Assembly: GCA_029225065.1 (NCBI GenBank)
Contig: JAQXVT010000073.1
Location: 1 to 64,000 of the forward strand
DNA from: Lachnospiraceae bacterium
Lineage (GTDB): Bacteria; Bacillota; Clostridia; Lachnospirales; Lachnospiraceae
Reading direction: 5' to 3'
DNA: 64,000 nucleotides
The first letter of the stretch is position 1. The number at the start of each line of letters is the position of its first letter. Shown piece after piece: positions 42,037 through 50,678 of this stretch. The notes under the pieces are model-generated. The model was not told the origin of the DNA. It was given only the letters and a program-made list of their open reading frames with translations, and searched no databases. The position numbers and the translations under genes are program-made.

Positions 42037-43347
42037 ATGAAAAAACAGCTGGCAATCGTAATGGCAGGAGCAATGGTGTGTTCAATGGCAGGTGCCGTTC
42101 CGGCATTCGCAGACGGAGTTGATCTGAACGTGACAACCACCTTCGCAGGTGAGGACGGAAACGCAATGAATTTCAAGAATGCGGTGGCAGCGTGGGAAGA
42201 ATCCACCGGAAACACCGTAAACGATGCCTCCGCAACATCCGATGAGACTTTCAAGGCACGTGTTGAGATGGATTTCCAGACCGGAGCAGATCCGGATGTG
42301 CTGTTCTTCTTCAACGGAGCAGATGCAAACTCCTTCATCGAGGCGGGCAAGGTTGTTTCAATCGATACGATCCGTGAGAAATATCCGGAGTATGCATCCA
42401 ACATGAATGACGACCTGATTACACCGTCGATCGCAGACGGCGTGAAATACGCAGTTCCGGTAAACGGCTACTGGGAAGCAATGTTCTGCAATACCGAAGT
42501 GCTCGATGCAGCGGGCGTGGCAGTTCCGGGCGCAGATTATACATGGGATCAGTTCCTGGAGGACTGCCAGAAGATCAGCGACGCAGGCTATACACCGATC
42601 GCCGCAGCACTCGGAAACATCCCGCATTACTGGTGGGAGTACGCGATCTTCAACAACGGCAGTCCGGAGAATCATCTGACCATTCCGGAGACTGCAGACG
42701 ATGAGATCGGAAAAGGCTGGGCAGCAGGTATGGAGGACATCAAGGACCTGTACGAAAAAGGTTATTTCCCGGAGAACACCTTATCCGCAACGGACGATGA
42801 GACGTTTGCAATGTTCACCGAGAGCAAGGCAGCATTTTTGATTGACGGTTCCTGGAAGGTAGGCGGAATCGCAGGCGCATGCCAGTCCGATCCGGAAGAC
42901 GCTTCCACACTGGATACCGAAAAACTCGACAAATTTACGGTTACGTACGTACCGGGTAAGGGCGGCCGCAAGGCGACTGACCTGATCGGCGGACTATCCA
43001 TGGGATACTACATCAGCACAGCAGCATGGGAAGACGACGCAAAGCGCGACGCGGCAGTTGACTTCGTAGAGTATATGACCAGCGACGAGATGGTAGCAAA
43101 ATTTGCACAGCACACCGCATCTGCATTAAAGAGTGCGCCGGAGACAAATGAGGCAGATTTCAATTCCCTGCAGACAAAGGCAATGTCCATGATGGCAGGC
43201 GTTACCTCCTTAACCGGAGCTGTACAGGATATCTTCAACGGCGAGTGCAGAGTTTCCACATTTGACGGCATGCCGCAGATCGTGACCGGAGAAGTCGCAG
43301 CAGCAGACGCAGTGGCAGAGGGACTTGAGGCTTACCACGCACAGTAA
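42037..43347 (+). CDS. Sugar ABC transporter substrate-binding protein (SBP family 1)
   Basis: The protein is 436 aa. The signal peptide (MKKQLAIVMAGAMVCSMAGA, likely cut after VPAFA near residue 26) has no good lipobox. The mature part follows the SBP_bac_1 pattern, with DPDVLFFFNGADANSFIEAG and a hinge region near VPVNGYWEAMFCNTEVLDAAG. It would bind a mono- or oligosaccharide outside the membrane for the two permeases downstream. No ATPase gene is in the cluster, so a shared MsmX-type ATPase elsewhere is likely. AGGGAGG precedes ATG 42037. A strong hairpin follows its stop. Confidence 0.93.
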   Translation: MKKQLAIVMAGAMVCSMAGAVPAFADGVDLNVTTTFAGEDGNAMNFKNAVAAWEESTGNTVNDASATSDETFKARVEMDFQTGADPDVLFFFNGADANSFIEAGKVVSIDTIREKYPEYASNMNDDLITPSIADGVKYAVPVNGYWEAMFCNTEVLDAAGVAVPGADYTWDQFLEDCQKISDAGYTPIAAALGNIPHYWWEYAIFNNGSPENHLTIPETADDEIGKGWAAGMEDIKDLYEKGYFPENTLSATDDETFAMFTESKAAFLIDGSWKVGGIAGACQSDPEDASTLDTEKLDKFTVTYVPGKGGRKATDLIGGLSMGYYISTAAWEDDAKRDAAVDFVEYMTSDEMVAKFAQHTASALKSAPETNEADFNSLQTKAMSMMAGVTSLTGAVQDIFNGECRVSTFDGMPQIVTGEVAAADAVAEGLEAYHAQ

Positions 43348-43443
43348 GGAAGAGATGCGGCAGCGATCACTCAGAGATACGCAGCCAGAAAAGAATCCAT
43401 AATTAAAAGGATTGCACAGAGGGCAGACCTGCACTGTGAAATC

Positions 43444-43482
43444 AGAGGATGCGGACAAAATGCCTGCCCGCATCCTCTTTGC
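43444..43482 (+). terminator. Attenuator-like hairpin after the sugar SBP gene
   Basis: AGAGGATGCGG (43444-43454) pairs with CCGCATCCTCT (43468-43478), followed by TTGCG. It lies in the 231-bp gap before the permease genes and may make SBP mRNA more abundant than permease mRNA. The rest of the gap shows nothing else. Confidence 0.65.
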
Positions 43483-43578
43483 GTCCAAAAGAGTGTCATT
43501 GCACGTATTATTCTGAAATATCGTTTCTGCTCATTCGTTTGGCGTAAGCACACCGGGGTGTGTAAAGGAGGGAATTTC

Positions 43579-44460
43579 ATGATCTACAAAAATAAAAAAC
43601 CGCTGCTGCTGTTTCTCGTGCCGGCATTTGCATTTATGGCAGTGTTCCTGCACTATCCGTTTGTGATGAACATCCTGAACAGCTTTCAGAACATCGCGGG
43701 ACTGGCCGCCCCAGGAAAAGGCTGGCTGAATCCATGGTATTCGAATTACGTGGAGATGCTGCACGACAAAAACGTCTGGGTAGCACTGAAAAATACGCTG
43801 ATTCTCATGGGAAGCACGCTCATATTTGAGGTGGGCATGGCACTCGTGCTGGCAATTCTCGTGGATCAGATCCGCGTCGGCGCAAAATTTTTCCGCGTAG
43901 TTTACTTTTTTCCGATTGTCATTTCCGCGACCGCACTCGGACTTCTGTTCAATCTGATCTTCCTGCGGGACAAGGGCATGGTCAATCAGCTGATGTCTCT
44001 GTTTGGTTACAGCGGAGGACTGATCGACTGGAAAAATGAAAAGCATGCACTCGTGACGATGCTGATTCCGGTCATCTGGCAGTATGTCGGATTCTATTTC
44101 GTCATCATCGTGACCGGACTGAATAACATTTCCGCAGATCTCTACGAAGTGGCATCGATCGACGGAGCAGGACGGTTTCAGCGCATCCGCTACATCACGC
44201 TTCCGCTTCTCCACAACGTACTGTGCACCTGCGTGACCCTGGCTGTGACCGGTGCACTGAAAGTATTCGATCTGCCGTGGATCATGTTCCCGAAGGGAAT
44301 GCCGCAGAACCGGACATGGCTGACGAGCACCTACATGTATTACCACTCGATCGAGACGAGAAATACCGACTATGGCTGTGCGCTGGCAGTGCTGATCGTC
44401 GTACTTGGCATCATTTCGGCACAGATCGTAAACGGTATCTTCAAAGAAAAGGATTATTGA
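43579..44460 (+). CDS. Sugar ABC transporter permease (MalF/UgpA type)
   Basis: The protein is 293 aa with six membrane helices. The first is LLLFLVPAFAFMAVFLHYPF, and the coupling EAA-type motif is around ADLYEVASIDGAGRFQRIRY. I chose ATG 43579 (MIYKNKKPLL) because AAAGGAGGG precedes it; a longer in-frame start would include the ribosome binding site. It pairs with the next permease to form the channel for the ligand delivered by the upstream SBP. Confidence 0.92.
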   Translation: MIYKNKKPLLLFLVPAFAFMAVFLHYPFVMNILNSFQNIAGLAAPGKGWLNPWYSNYVEMLHDKNVWVALKNTLILMGSTLIFEVGMALVLAILVDQIRVGAKFFRVVYFFPIVISATALGLLFNLIFLRDKGMVNQLMSLFGYSGGLIDWKNEKHALVTMLIPVIWQYVGFYFVIIVTGLNNISADLYEVASIDGAGRFQRIRYITLPLLHNVLCTCVTLAVTGALKVFDLPWIMFPKGMPQNRTWLTSTYMYYHSIETRNTDYGCALAVLIVVLGIISAQIVNGIFKEKDY

Positions 44461-44475
44461 CGGAGGTGAGAGTCG

Positions 44476-45336
44476 ATGGGAAAAAAGAAAGCATCAAACG
44501 CGTGGATGGTCCCGGTTTACCTGATCCTGATCTTCTGGGCAATGACGACGATCTATCCGCTGATCTGGGTTATGATCAATTCATTCAAAGTAAAAAATGA
44601 GATTATAGCAAACTCATTTGCGCTGCCATTCGGCGAACTTTTCACACTGGCAAACTATAAGAGAGCGTTTGACCGCGTGCCGATTCTTGGTGCATACGTC
44701 AACAGTATGGTCTTGTCCGGCAGCGTAACGATCTTCGTCATGGTGTTTGCAGGACTTGCGTCTTTTGCACTGGTGCGCTATCAGTTCCGGCTGAAAAAAG
44801 TGCTGATGTCGATCGTTGTGGCAAGTATGATGTTCCCGGCTTTCTCCACGATCGTCCCGGTGTTCCGTATGGAAGCATCCTGGGGAATCGTAAACAGCAG
44901 CAGCCGCTGGCTGTCACTGCTTTCCTGCGCACTGCCGCAGATCGCGGGCAACCTCTCGTTTGCAATCCTGGTGCTGACCGGTTACATCCGCAGCCTGCCG
45001 CTCGAACTGGAGGAGGCAGCTTTCATGGAGGGCTGCAGCGCACTTCAGATCTTCACAAAGATTGTCGTCCCGCTTGCAAAACCGTCGTTCGCGACCGTAG
45101 CGATCTTCTCATTCCTGTGGAGCTATAACGACCTTTTCACCCAGACCTTCTTCCTGCGCATCCAGACCCAGTGGGCAATCACCAGACTGCTCAAGGAGCT
45201 GACTGCGATGGAGGGCACAAACTACGGACTGATGGCAGCAGCCGTGACGATCGTCATTATTCCGGTTATCGTGGTGTATGCATGTCTGCAGAAGTATATC
45301 ATTAAGGGACTGACAGCGGGCGCGGTGAAAGGATAA
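44476..45336 (+). CDS. Sugar ABC transporter permease (MalG/UgpE type)
   Basis: The protein is 286 aa with six membrane helices. The first is VYLILIFWAMTTIYPLIWVM. The coupling motif is LEEAAFMEGCSALQIFTKIV, close to the family EAA consensus. The C-terminus IIKGLTAGAVKG is typical of this group. CGGAGGTG precedes ATG 44476, 15 bases after the previous stop. A 173-bp gap without a clear terminator leads to the response regulator, so read-through is likely. Confidence 0.93.
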   Translation: MGKKKASNAWMVPVYLILIFWAMTTIYPLIWVMINSFKVKNEIIANSFALPFGELFTLANYKRAFDRVPILGAYVNSMVLSGSVTIFVMVFAGLASFALVRYQFRLKKVLMSIVVASMMFPAFSTIVPVFRMEASWGIVNSSSRWLSLLSCALPQIAGNLSFAILVLTGYIRSLPLELEEAAFMEGCSALQIFTKIVVPLAKPSFATVAIFSFLWSYNDLFTQTFFLRIQTQWAITRLLKELTAMEGTNYGLMAAAVTIVIIPVIVVYACLQKYIIKGLTAGAVKG

Positions 45337-45509
45337 AGTCAACTGCGTTCATAAGCAGATTACCAGGTGAGGCTGCAAAAGGATTTTGAATCTCCATTTT
45401 ATATGGCGACTGTGAACTTGATGTTTAGTGCAGGAAAAGATGACAGCAACGAAGCAGTGTGATAAGATAGAGCAGAAGAAGCAGAAGCTGAGCAGAAAGG
45501 AGGTGCGTC

Positions 45510-46400
45510 ATGTACCGTGTCATTATCATCGACGATGAGCCGATTATCGTGAAGGGACTTTCAAAAATGCTCCCATGGGAAAAATACGGCTGCGAGGTCG
45601 TCGGAACAGCCGAGGATGGACTCGAGGGACTGGAGCTGATTCGCCAGCTGCAGCCGCACATCATCATATCCGACATTTATATGCCAAAAATGGATGGCCT
45701 TGCGATGGCAGCCGCGATGAAATCCGAGTTTGAGGATACGGAACTGACGATCCTCACCGGCTACCGTGATTTTGCACTGGCACAGGAAGCGATCCGGCTC
45801 GGTGTGCGCCGCTTTCTGCTCAAGCCCTCAAACATGGAAGAACTCGAGGAAGCGGTGAGTGCGATGACTGCGCATTTAAAGAGGCAGGGGATTACGGGTG
45901 AAGATCAGGAAGAAAAAGAACGCAGAGAAAGAAAAGCGGATATCAAAAAAGAAACAGCAGGTTTCAAGGATAGAACGAATCTCCAGAACGTACAGAGTAG
46001 CGCTGACATAGAAGATGCCGGAAATAAGCATGCAGCAGCTGTTGATGATTCGCAGATCAGAAAACCGGAAGAAGACACCGCCGGCAGCTTCGTCGTCAAA
46101 AAGGCGCTCGGTTACATGCAGGAAAACTACACGAAAAAGCTGACGCTCACCGAAGTGGCCGACCACACCTACGTCAGTCAATGGCACCTGAGCAAGCTCC
46201 TGAACCGCCACACCGGACAGAGCTTTTCCGAGCATCTGAACACGATTCGTATCACAGAAGCCAAAAAACTTCTGACTGATCCATCCCTTCGCATCGGTGA
46301 CATTGCCGAGCAGGTCGGGTTCGTCGATGTGGGGCATTTTTCGAGAGTGTTTAAAAAGATAACGGGCATGTCTGCGAACGGGTACCGCAACCGGATGTGA
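45510..46400 (+). CDS. YesN-family response regulator with AraC DNA-binding domain
   Basis: The protein is 296 aa. A receiver domain (1-120) has the phospho-acceptor Asp55 in IIISDIYMPKMDG and the conserved Lys in RRFLLKPSN. A charged linker (about 130-195) leads to an AraC-type double helix-turn-helix (about 200-296) ending in VGFVDVGHFSRVFKKITGMS. It most likely works with the YesM kinase at 40028 to regulate the intervening sugar transporter. AAAGGAGG precedes ATG 45510. A strong terminator at 46482 ends the unit. Confidence 0.92.
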   Translation: MYRVIIIDDEPIIVKGLSKMLPWEKYGCEVVGTAEDGLEGLELIRQLQPHIIISDIYMPKMDGLAMAAAMKSEFEDTELTILTGYRDFALAQEAIRLGVRRFLLKPSNMEELEEAVSAMTAHLKRQGITGEDQEEKERRERKADIKKETAGFKDRTNLQNVQSSADIEDAGNKHAAAVDDSQIRKPEEDTAGSFVVKKALGYMQENYTKKLTLTEVADHTYVSQWHLSKLLNRHTGQSFSEHLNTIRITEAKKLLTDPSLRIGDIAEQVGFVDVGHFSRVFKKITGMSANGYRNRM

Positions 46401-46481
46401 AAGTGAGAACGAAAAACACTGACAAAAAGCAAAGCGGGTATTTACAGAAAGATGAAAAAACCGAGTGATATAAAGAGAAGA

Positions 46482-46526
46482 AACTTCCGCGGACCGGAAA
46501 CGAGAGAGGTCCGCGGAAGTTTTTTG
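46482..46526 (+). terminator. Terminator after the sugar-transporter regulatory unit
   Basis: AACTTCCGCGGACC (46482-46495) pairs perfectly with GGTCCGCGGAAGTT (46508-46521), followed by TTTTTG. Confidence 0.92.
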
Positions 46527-46703
46527 TATATAAGCAATTCGAATTTGCTGTAAAATGGATTTATCAGGATACGAACGTATGTTTTGAATTAAAAAAAACG
46601 TACAGAAACTCATTTTTTTCAGACACATTCTCCACTTTAATGAAAAATATGGTATAGTGTAGGAAATGCATGACGGTGAATCGAAAATAAAAAGACGGTT
46701 TTT

Positions 46704-46731
46704 TGAAAGCGGATTGCGAATGTCTTTTTTA
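46704..46731 (+). repeat. Dispersed palindromic repeat, copy 10
   Basis: TGAAAGCGGATTGCGAATGT followed by CTTTTTTA is a good core copy with altered 3' arm; AAAAAGAC at 46690-46697 can pair with GTCTTTTT. It marks the left side of the decayed lanthipeptide patch. The rest of 46527-46905 holds a possible TATAGT box (46653-46658) and the GGGAGG site of the next gene remnant. Confidence 0.65.
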
Positions 46732-46905
46732 CTGTATGCCGCAAAGCGACATGAGACAATCAGGCAGAATAACAGAAATGGTTTGCTGATAACAGAGCAC
46801 ATTTTGCGCAGCTGGTATGCACATTCTGGCTGACCGTTTTGCCGGAAAAACGCAGAAGAAAGACGGCAAATACAATCGCCGCCTTTCGGGGGGGAGGAGT
46901 TACAG

Positions 46906-47261
46906 ATGATAAATATAGCAATCGTGGATGACAACAGAGTGGATTTAGCAGAGGAAGTGCAGATCACAGAAGAATATTTTCGAAAAAGGGACTTCTTTGC
47001 AGGGTGGAGTCATTTGAAGATCCGGACTGGATGATCCGGGGAATCAAAGAGGAGCAGTATGACATTTACATCATGGATATCCGGATGGAAAAAGAAATTC
47101 TGGTGTTGAATACCATCGGATTCTTTCTGGAGACAGCACTTGGTATCTGGATCTTTTCGCAGGCATTTCCAAGGCACAAGGAGGTGGTGTGGGAATGGAG
47201 AGTGATTTTAGATGAGGCATTGCTGCATGGGTTGTTGTTGTTTATTAAGGAGTATATTTTA
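46906..47261 (+). pseudogene. Fused remnant of a LytTR-type response regulator and a membrane kinase N-terminus
   Basis: ATG 46906, with GGGGAGGAG before it, starts MINIAIVDDNRVDLAEEVQI, the first strand and acidic pocket of a receiver domain. Near 46995 the frame shifts, and the other frame continues with RVESFEDPDWMIRGI and YDIYIMDIRM, which contains the phospho-acceptor Asp. Right after that, the frame reads LVLNTIGFFLETALGIWIFS, a hydrophobic pattern like the start of an AgrC-type kinase. The LytTR DNA-binding domain and nearly all the kinase are missing. The order regulator, kinase, precursor, LanM would be normal for a lantibiotic cluster, so this is read as a collapsed regulatory pair. 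Family assignments are from recall. Confidence 0.6.
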
Positions 47262-47405
47262 ATGAAGACAGGGAAAAATGAAATGAAGGATGAAATTATA
47301 CTGGAATTGGAAGAGGCAGAAAAATTAACTGAAAGAAGAGAGGATATTACAGTGAAAGCTTCTTCTATTTTTGGTGGTCCCTATATGACAGTTATATGTT
47401 GTTAG
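47262..47405 (+). CDS. Candidate class II lanthipeptide precursor
   Basis: This 47-residue frame starts at ATG 47262, nine bases after AAGGAG (47247-47252). The N-terminal part is acidic and helical (KDEIILELEEAEKLTERRED), like a class II leader, including an EL-containing segment. The C-terminal part reads TVKASSIFGGPYMTVICC, with Ser, Ser, Thr and a terminal Cys-Cys. Lacticin-481-type peptides also end in CC, and GG is a common leader cleavage site, though cleavage there would leave only eight residues. It ends 16 bases before the LanM gene. The frame is continuous with the upstream kinase remnant, so chance or remnant status cannot be excluded. Confidence 0.5.
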   Translation: MKTGKNEMKDEIILELEEAEKLTERREDITVKASSIFGGPYMTVICC

Positions 47406-47421
47406 ATAAATTAAAAAGAAT

Positions 47422-50022
47422 ATGAGTTGTAAAAAAGAAAATAGAACAGGTTTAGAGAAAAATATTATCGCCATCCGCCCCATAATCTCCGAGCTCCAGA
47501 TTCTGAAAAAGCTTGGACTTCTTTGCGGAAGCACGCCGGAGGAAGAATACAACTACTTCGTTCACCATTACCTGGAAAGCCCTGAGTATCAGCAGGAATT
47601 TTTCAGAAAATACCCGGAGGCCTGCCGACTGTGCCAGGCAGTGGAGGAAGAAGAGCACGCTTTTTATCAGGAGATGACGACGCGATTGGCGAAAGATCAT
47701 GATGCAATCGTTCAAAGCATTTGCCATGGAAAAGAATTTAAAACATTCAAAAAAATCGATTTGAATATCGGAGACCGGCACAACCATGGGCGCAGTGTCT
47801 CAAAGATATTACTGGACAACGGAATCAGTGTCTACTATAAGCCACACAGTTTGAAAAAAGCAATCTGCTATCAAAAGCTCTATGATCTGCTTTGCAAAAG
47901 AGCCGGGCTTGAAAACGGAACACAAGGAGACCGTGGCCATGAGACGGATCGCGAAGATTCGATTTACACCGGAAAAGTGTCGTATATTGACTGCGGTGAT
48001 TACGGCTGGGAGGGTGAAGCTAAAAAGCAGGAATGTGAAAATGAAGAGCAGGTGAAGCACTATTTCCTACGAATGGGGATCCATCTTTTTCTGGCGTATG
48101 CGTTATCAGCGTCAGATCTGCACGGAGAGAACTTTATCGCGTGCGGGGAATATCCGGTTTTGCTGGATTTTGAGACGTTTCCGGGTTATACCGGGATGGC
48201 AGAAGATAAGACGGCTGATCAACAAATATCGAATTATATCAATTTATCTGTGCTGAAAACGGGAATTCTTCCGGAACTGATCTGGGGCGGGGACGGTGGG
48301 ATTGTGAGTGCACTTGGCACAGGAGGGAGCGTGCGGACACCGTTTCGGATGCCGGTCATCAAAAAACAGGGCACTTCGGAAATGTATATCGAGCATGAGC
48401 CGATGGAACTCACCTTTTCCGGCTGTGTCGTAACCTGCAGGGGGAACGTGATGCAGCCACTGGATTATCAGGAAGAGATTTGCGCTGGCTTTACGTCATC
48501 GTACCGTACTTATCTTGCAGATGCATCGATTCGAAAAGAAATGGAGAACTTTTTCGAGAAACGTACAAGAATACATACATACGAGGCAGAAGCGCTGTTT
48601 CGGTTTGATATCCCATACTTTGAGGCAGATGGAAAAGGCACGTCTCTTTATGACGGCGATGGAAAGGAATATCCGAATTACTTTCCGCGCTCTCTTTACG
48701 ATGCCTGGAAGCAGAAAATACAGGAGTTTGGAGAACAGGATCTGCGCATTCAGCAGAATCTGATCCGGCTGTCGCTTGGACTTCTGCAAGGGGAGCAAAG
48801 GATCCCATTTTATTCCGGTGATCAGATGTTGTCAAAAGAGGAACAGCGTACATTGATGCGAAAAAGGCTGAACGAAATTTTTGCGTGGTTCTGTGAAACT
48901 GCTTTTTGTACGGGAGAGGAGGTCGGTTGGATCGGACTTCAGTTTACGAAGGCAGAAAAATGGAACACGGTTTCTGTCGGGATGCAGTTGTACGATGGGC
49001 TTTCCGGCATTGTGGTCTTTCTTGCGGCCTATCAGAAGCAGTTTGCGGACGCTGCATCAGCTGCGCTTCTGGAAAAGGGAAAGAGAAGGCTGTTCGCATA
49101 TACAGACACGGAGAAAAGTCCGGAGAACAGGAACAGAAAAAACGGAATGCTGGAGGGGGACAGTTCGATTGCTGCGGCTTATCTCATGCTTTATGAGATT
49201 ACCGGAGAAATGGACTATCTTCGATATGCAGAAAAGCAGTTTCAGAAAGTGGAAAATCTGTGTGTTCCTTCGGATGATTATATGAGTGGAAGAGCAGGCC
49301 TGCTTCTGCTTGCATTAAAATTATATGAATACATCAACAATAAACGATATATCGAACTGGCCAAACGATATGAAAAGGAGATATGGGCGCAATCCCAGCG
49401 CATGGTCAAAGGTGTTGGCTGGAAGACCTGTGATGCGCCTCCGCTTGCCGGTATGGCACATGGAAGCAGCGGAATACTGATGGCATATGCAGAGCTGCTG
49501 CGTATTACGGGAGAGAAAACATACGAAGAAAAGATCCGGCAGATACTGTCATATGAAAATTTCCTGTATTCGAAGAAATACGGGAACTGGCTTGACCTGC
49601 GCGAGCCCGGAGAAATCAGAGTGATGAACACATGGTGCCACGGAGCACCTGGAATCCTTCTTGCGAGAATGAAGCTGGAGGAGGCAGGGGTGCGGACGGA
49701 GAAAGACATCAGGCTTGCGGCAGCCGCCTTATTTACACAAAATCCAGCCGGCCATATCTGTCTTTGTCATGGCGCAGCAGGCAATCTGCTCATTATGAAT
49801 CGATACTTTTTGAAGAATGGGAAGCGCAATCAGACTTACGTAAGAGCTTATGAAACACTTCTGTCTGACTTTCTGCTTCACATGCCGGAATACGGAAAGG
49901 AACTGATATACGAATCCCGGAATCCGGGCTTCATGAATGGGCTGGCCGGAGTGGGATATGCATTGCTGGAATTATACAAATCTTCTGACGGACACTTATC
50001 CATTTCGATGAGGACAACTTAA
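47422..50022 (+). CDS. Class II lanthipeptide synthetase LanM, probably 5'-truncated
   Basis: The protein is 866 aa. LanM enzymes dehydrate Ser/Thr and form lanthionine rings in a precursor peptide. The dehydratase (DUF4135) part shows ISELQILKKLGLLCGSTPEE near residue 20, GDRHNHGRSVSKILLDNG and YYKPHSL, then DLHGENFI and LLDFE. The LanC-like cyclase half has GMAHGSSG and the zinc ligands Cys739 (WCHGAPG), Cys782 and His783 (CHGAAGN). The N-terminus lacks roughly 80-100 residues expected before these motifs, there is no good ribosome binding site, and a stop codon lies five codons upstream in frame. It is likely a remnant or a weakly expressed gene. No LanT or immunity genes are adjacent. Confidence 0.82.
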   Translation: MSCKKENRTGLEKNIIAIRPIISELQILKKLGLLCGSTPEEEYNYFVHHYLESPEYQQEFFRKYPEACRLCQAVEEEEHAFYQEMTTRLAKDHDAIVQSICHGKEFKTFKKIDLNIGDRHNHGRSVSKILLDNGISVYYKPHSLKKAICYQKLYDLLCKRAGLENGTQGDRGHETDREDSIYTGKVSYIDCGDYGWEGEAKKQECENEEQVKHYFLRMGIHLFLAYALSASDLHGENFIACGEYPVLLDFETFPGYTGMAEDKTADQQISNYINLSVLKTGILPELIWGGDGGIVSALGTGGSVRTPFRMPVIKKQGTSEMYIEHEPMELTFSGCVVTCRGNVMQPLDYQEEICAGFTSSYRTYLADASIRKEMENFFEKRTRIHTYEAEALFRFDIPYFEADGKGTSLYDGDGKEYPNYFPRSLYDAWKQKIQEFGEQDLRIQQNLIRLSLGLLQGEQRIPFYSGDQMLSKEEQRTLMRKRLNEIFAWFCETAFCTGEEVGWIGLQFTKAEKWNTVSVGMQLYDGLSGIVVFLAAYQKQFADAASAALLEKGKRRLFAYTDTEKSPENRNRKNGMLEGDSSIAAAYLMLYEITGEMDYLRYAEKQFQKVENLCVPSDDYMSGRAGLLLLALKLYEYINNKRYIELAKRYEKEIWAQSQRMVKGVGWKTCDAPPLAGMAHGSSGILMAYAELLRITGEKTYEEKIRQILSYENFLYSKKYGNWLDLREPGEIRVMNTWCHGAPGILLARMKLEEAGVRTEKDIRLAAAALFTQNPAGHICLCHGAAGNLLIMNRYFLKNGKRNQTYVRAYETLLSDFLLHMPEYGKELIYESRNPGFMNGLAGVGYALLELYKSSDGHLSISMRTT

Positions 50023-50202
50023 TTGACTGTGTTCAGAGATTTTTTCCAAAACATCATGTCGGAAAACTTCTTGCCGGATGCAGCTGACCGAAAGATTCAG
50101 TGTGCTGGATGAAGTCAGAACCGGAATCAGTGAGATACGGAATTACATTTTTACGAAGGAAGATCCGTAAAAATGAGTGATGCGGAAATCCGGTCAGAGC
50201 AG

Positions 50203-50240
50203 AAGGAAGACACTTGGGCAGCCAGGTGTCTTCCTTTGAC
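50203..50240 (+). terminator. Strong intrinsic terminator downstream of lanM
   Basis: AAGGAAGACACTTGG (50203-50217) pairs with CCAGGTGTCTTCCTT (50222-50236). The stem is A-rich at the left foot and T-rich at the right foot. Confidence 0.85.
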
Positions 50241-50360
50241 AACAAGTTTTTTCGGTCAGCAGGATGAGAAGCTGCAGGAATAACGGATTTTTTAGGGACA
50301 TTGTGAAAGAAAGAGAGTGAAAAATACGAAGACTAAGGTATACCTATAAGACATGAGATC

Positions 50361-50404
50361 AGCGTCAGAATCAGGTAAACAATGAGTCTGGCGCTGAACA
50401 GTAA
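50361..50404. repeat. MITE-like fragment
   Basis: The right end GCGCTGAACAGTAAC (50390-50404) matches the element terminus at 22585-22597. Inside, AGCGTCAGA (50361-50369) and TCTGGCGCT (about 50387-50395) are inverted with one mismatch. It precedes the decayed gene at 50447. Confidence 0.5.
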
Positions 50405-50446
50405 CCAGAGTTTATCGGACATAAAGAAGCAAAAAGAGGGGATACC

Positions 50447-50615
50447 ATGCAGCAGACAATCGCAGTAGGCGTTCAGGATTTTGAAACGCTTCTGCAAGGA
50501 GCCGGTTACCGGAGTTGCAGGTAATTACGAAAAGCTTCTGGCCGAAATCAAAAAGCTTCTGGCCGAAATCAAAAAGAAGGGCGGCCGTGATTCAAAGGGC
50601 TTTCTTGCACTATAG
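50447..50615 (+). pseudogene. Decayed short gene remnant
   Basis: AAGAGGGGATACC provides a ribosome binding site for ATG 50447, which encodes MQQTIAVGVQDFETLLQGAG and five residues before a stop at 50522-50524. The first 13 residues resemble the start of the AAA-ATPase-like/PD-(D/E)XK family (pfam09820), which usually opens with an IxIGxQDFExLR motif and is far longer. A shifted frame from about 50486 reads through to TAG 50613-50615 and includes a KLLAEIK unit twice. I regard it as a frameshifted or deleted remnant; the family link is tentative. Confidence 0.4.
50530..50571 (+). repeat. Two-copy 21-bp tandem repeat
   Basis: AAAAGCTTCTGGCCGAAATC occurs at 50530-50549 and again at 50551-50570, a 21-bp period. 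In one frame it encodes KLLAEIK twice, a heptad-like unit. Confidence 0.85.
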
Positions 50616-50678
50616 AACGCATTGTGCTGCGCGGGATATTTTTACGTGCGTTTTAAATGCCGGCAGGAACAGAACCTG

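Larger units (their letters stand above)
50023..50446. other. Gene-poor gap after lanM
   Basis: This stretch has a terminator (50203-50240), a MITE-end-like repeat (50361-50404) and one short frame, 50078-50170, encoding MQLTERFSVLDEVRTGISEI and ten more residues. I do not recognise that frame; it could be the tail of a lost gene. No transporter or immunity gene of a lanthipeptide cluster is visible here. Confidence 0.5.
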
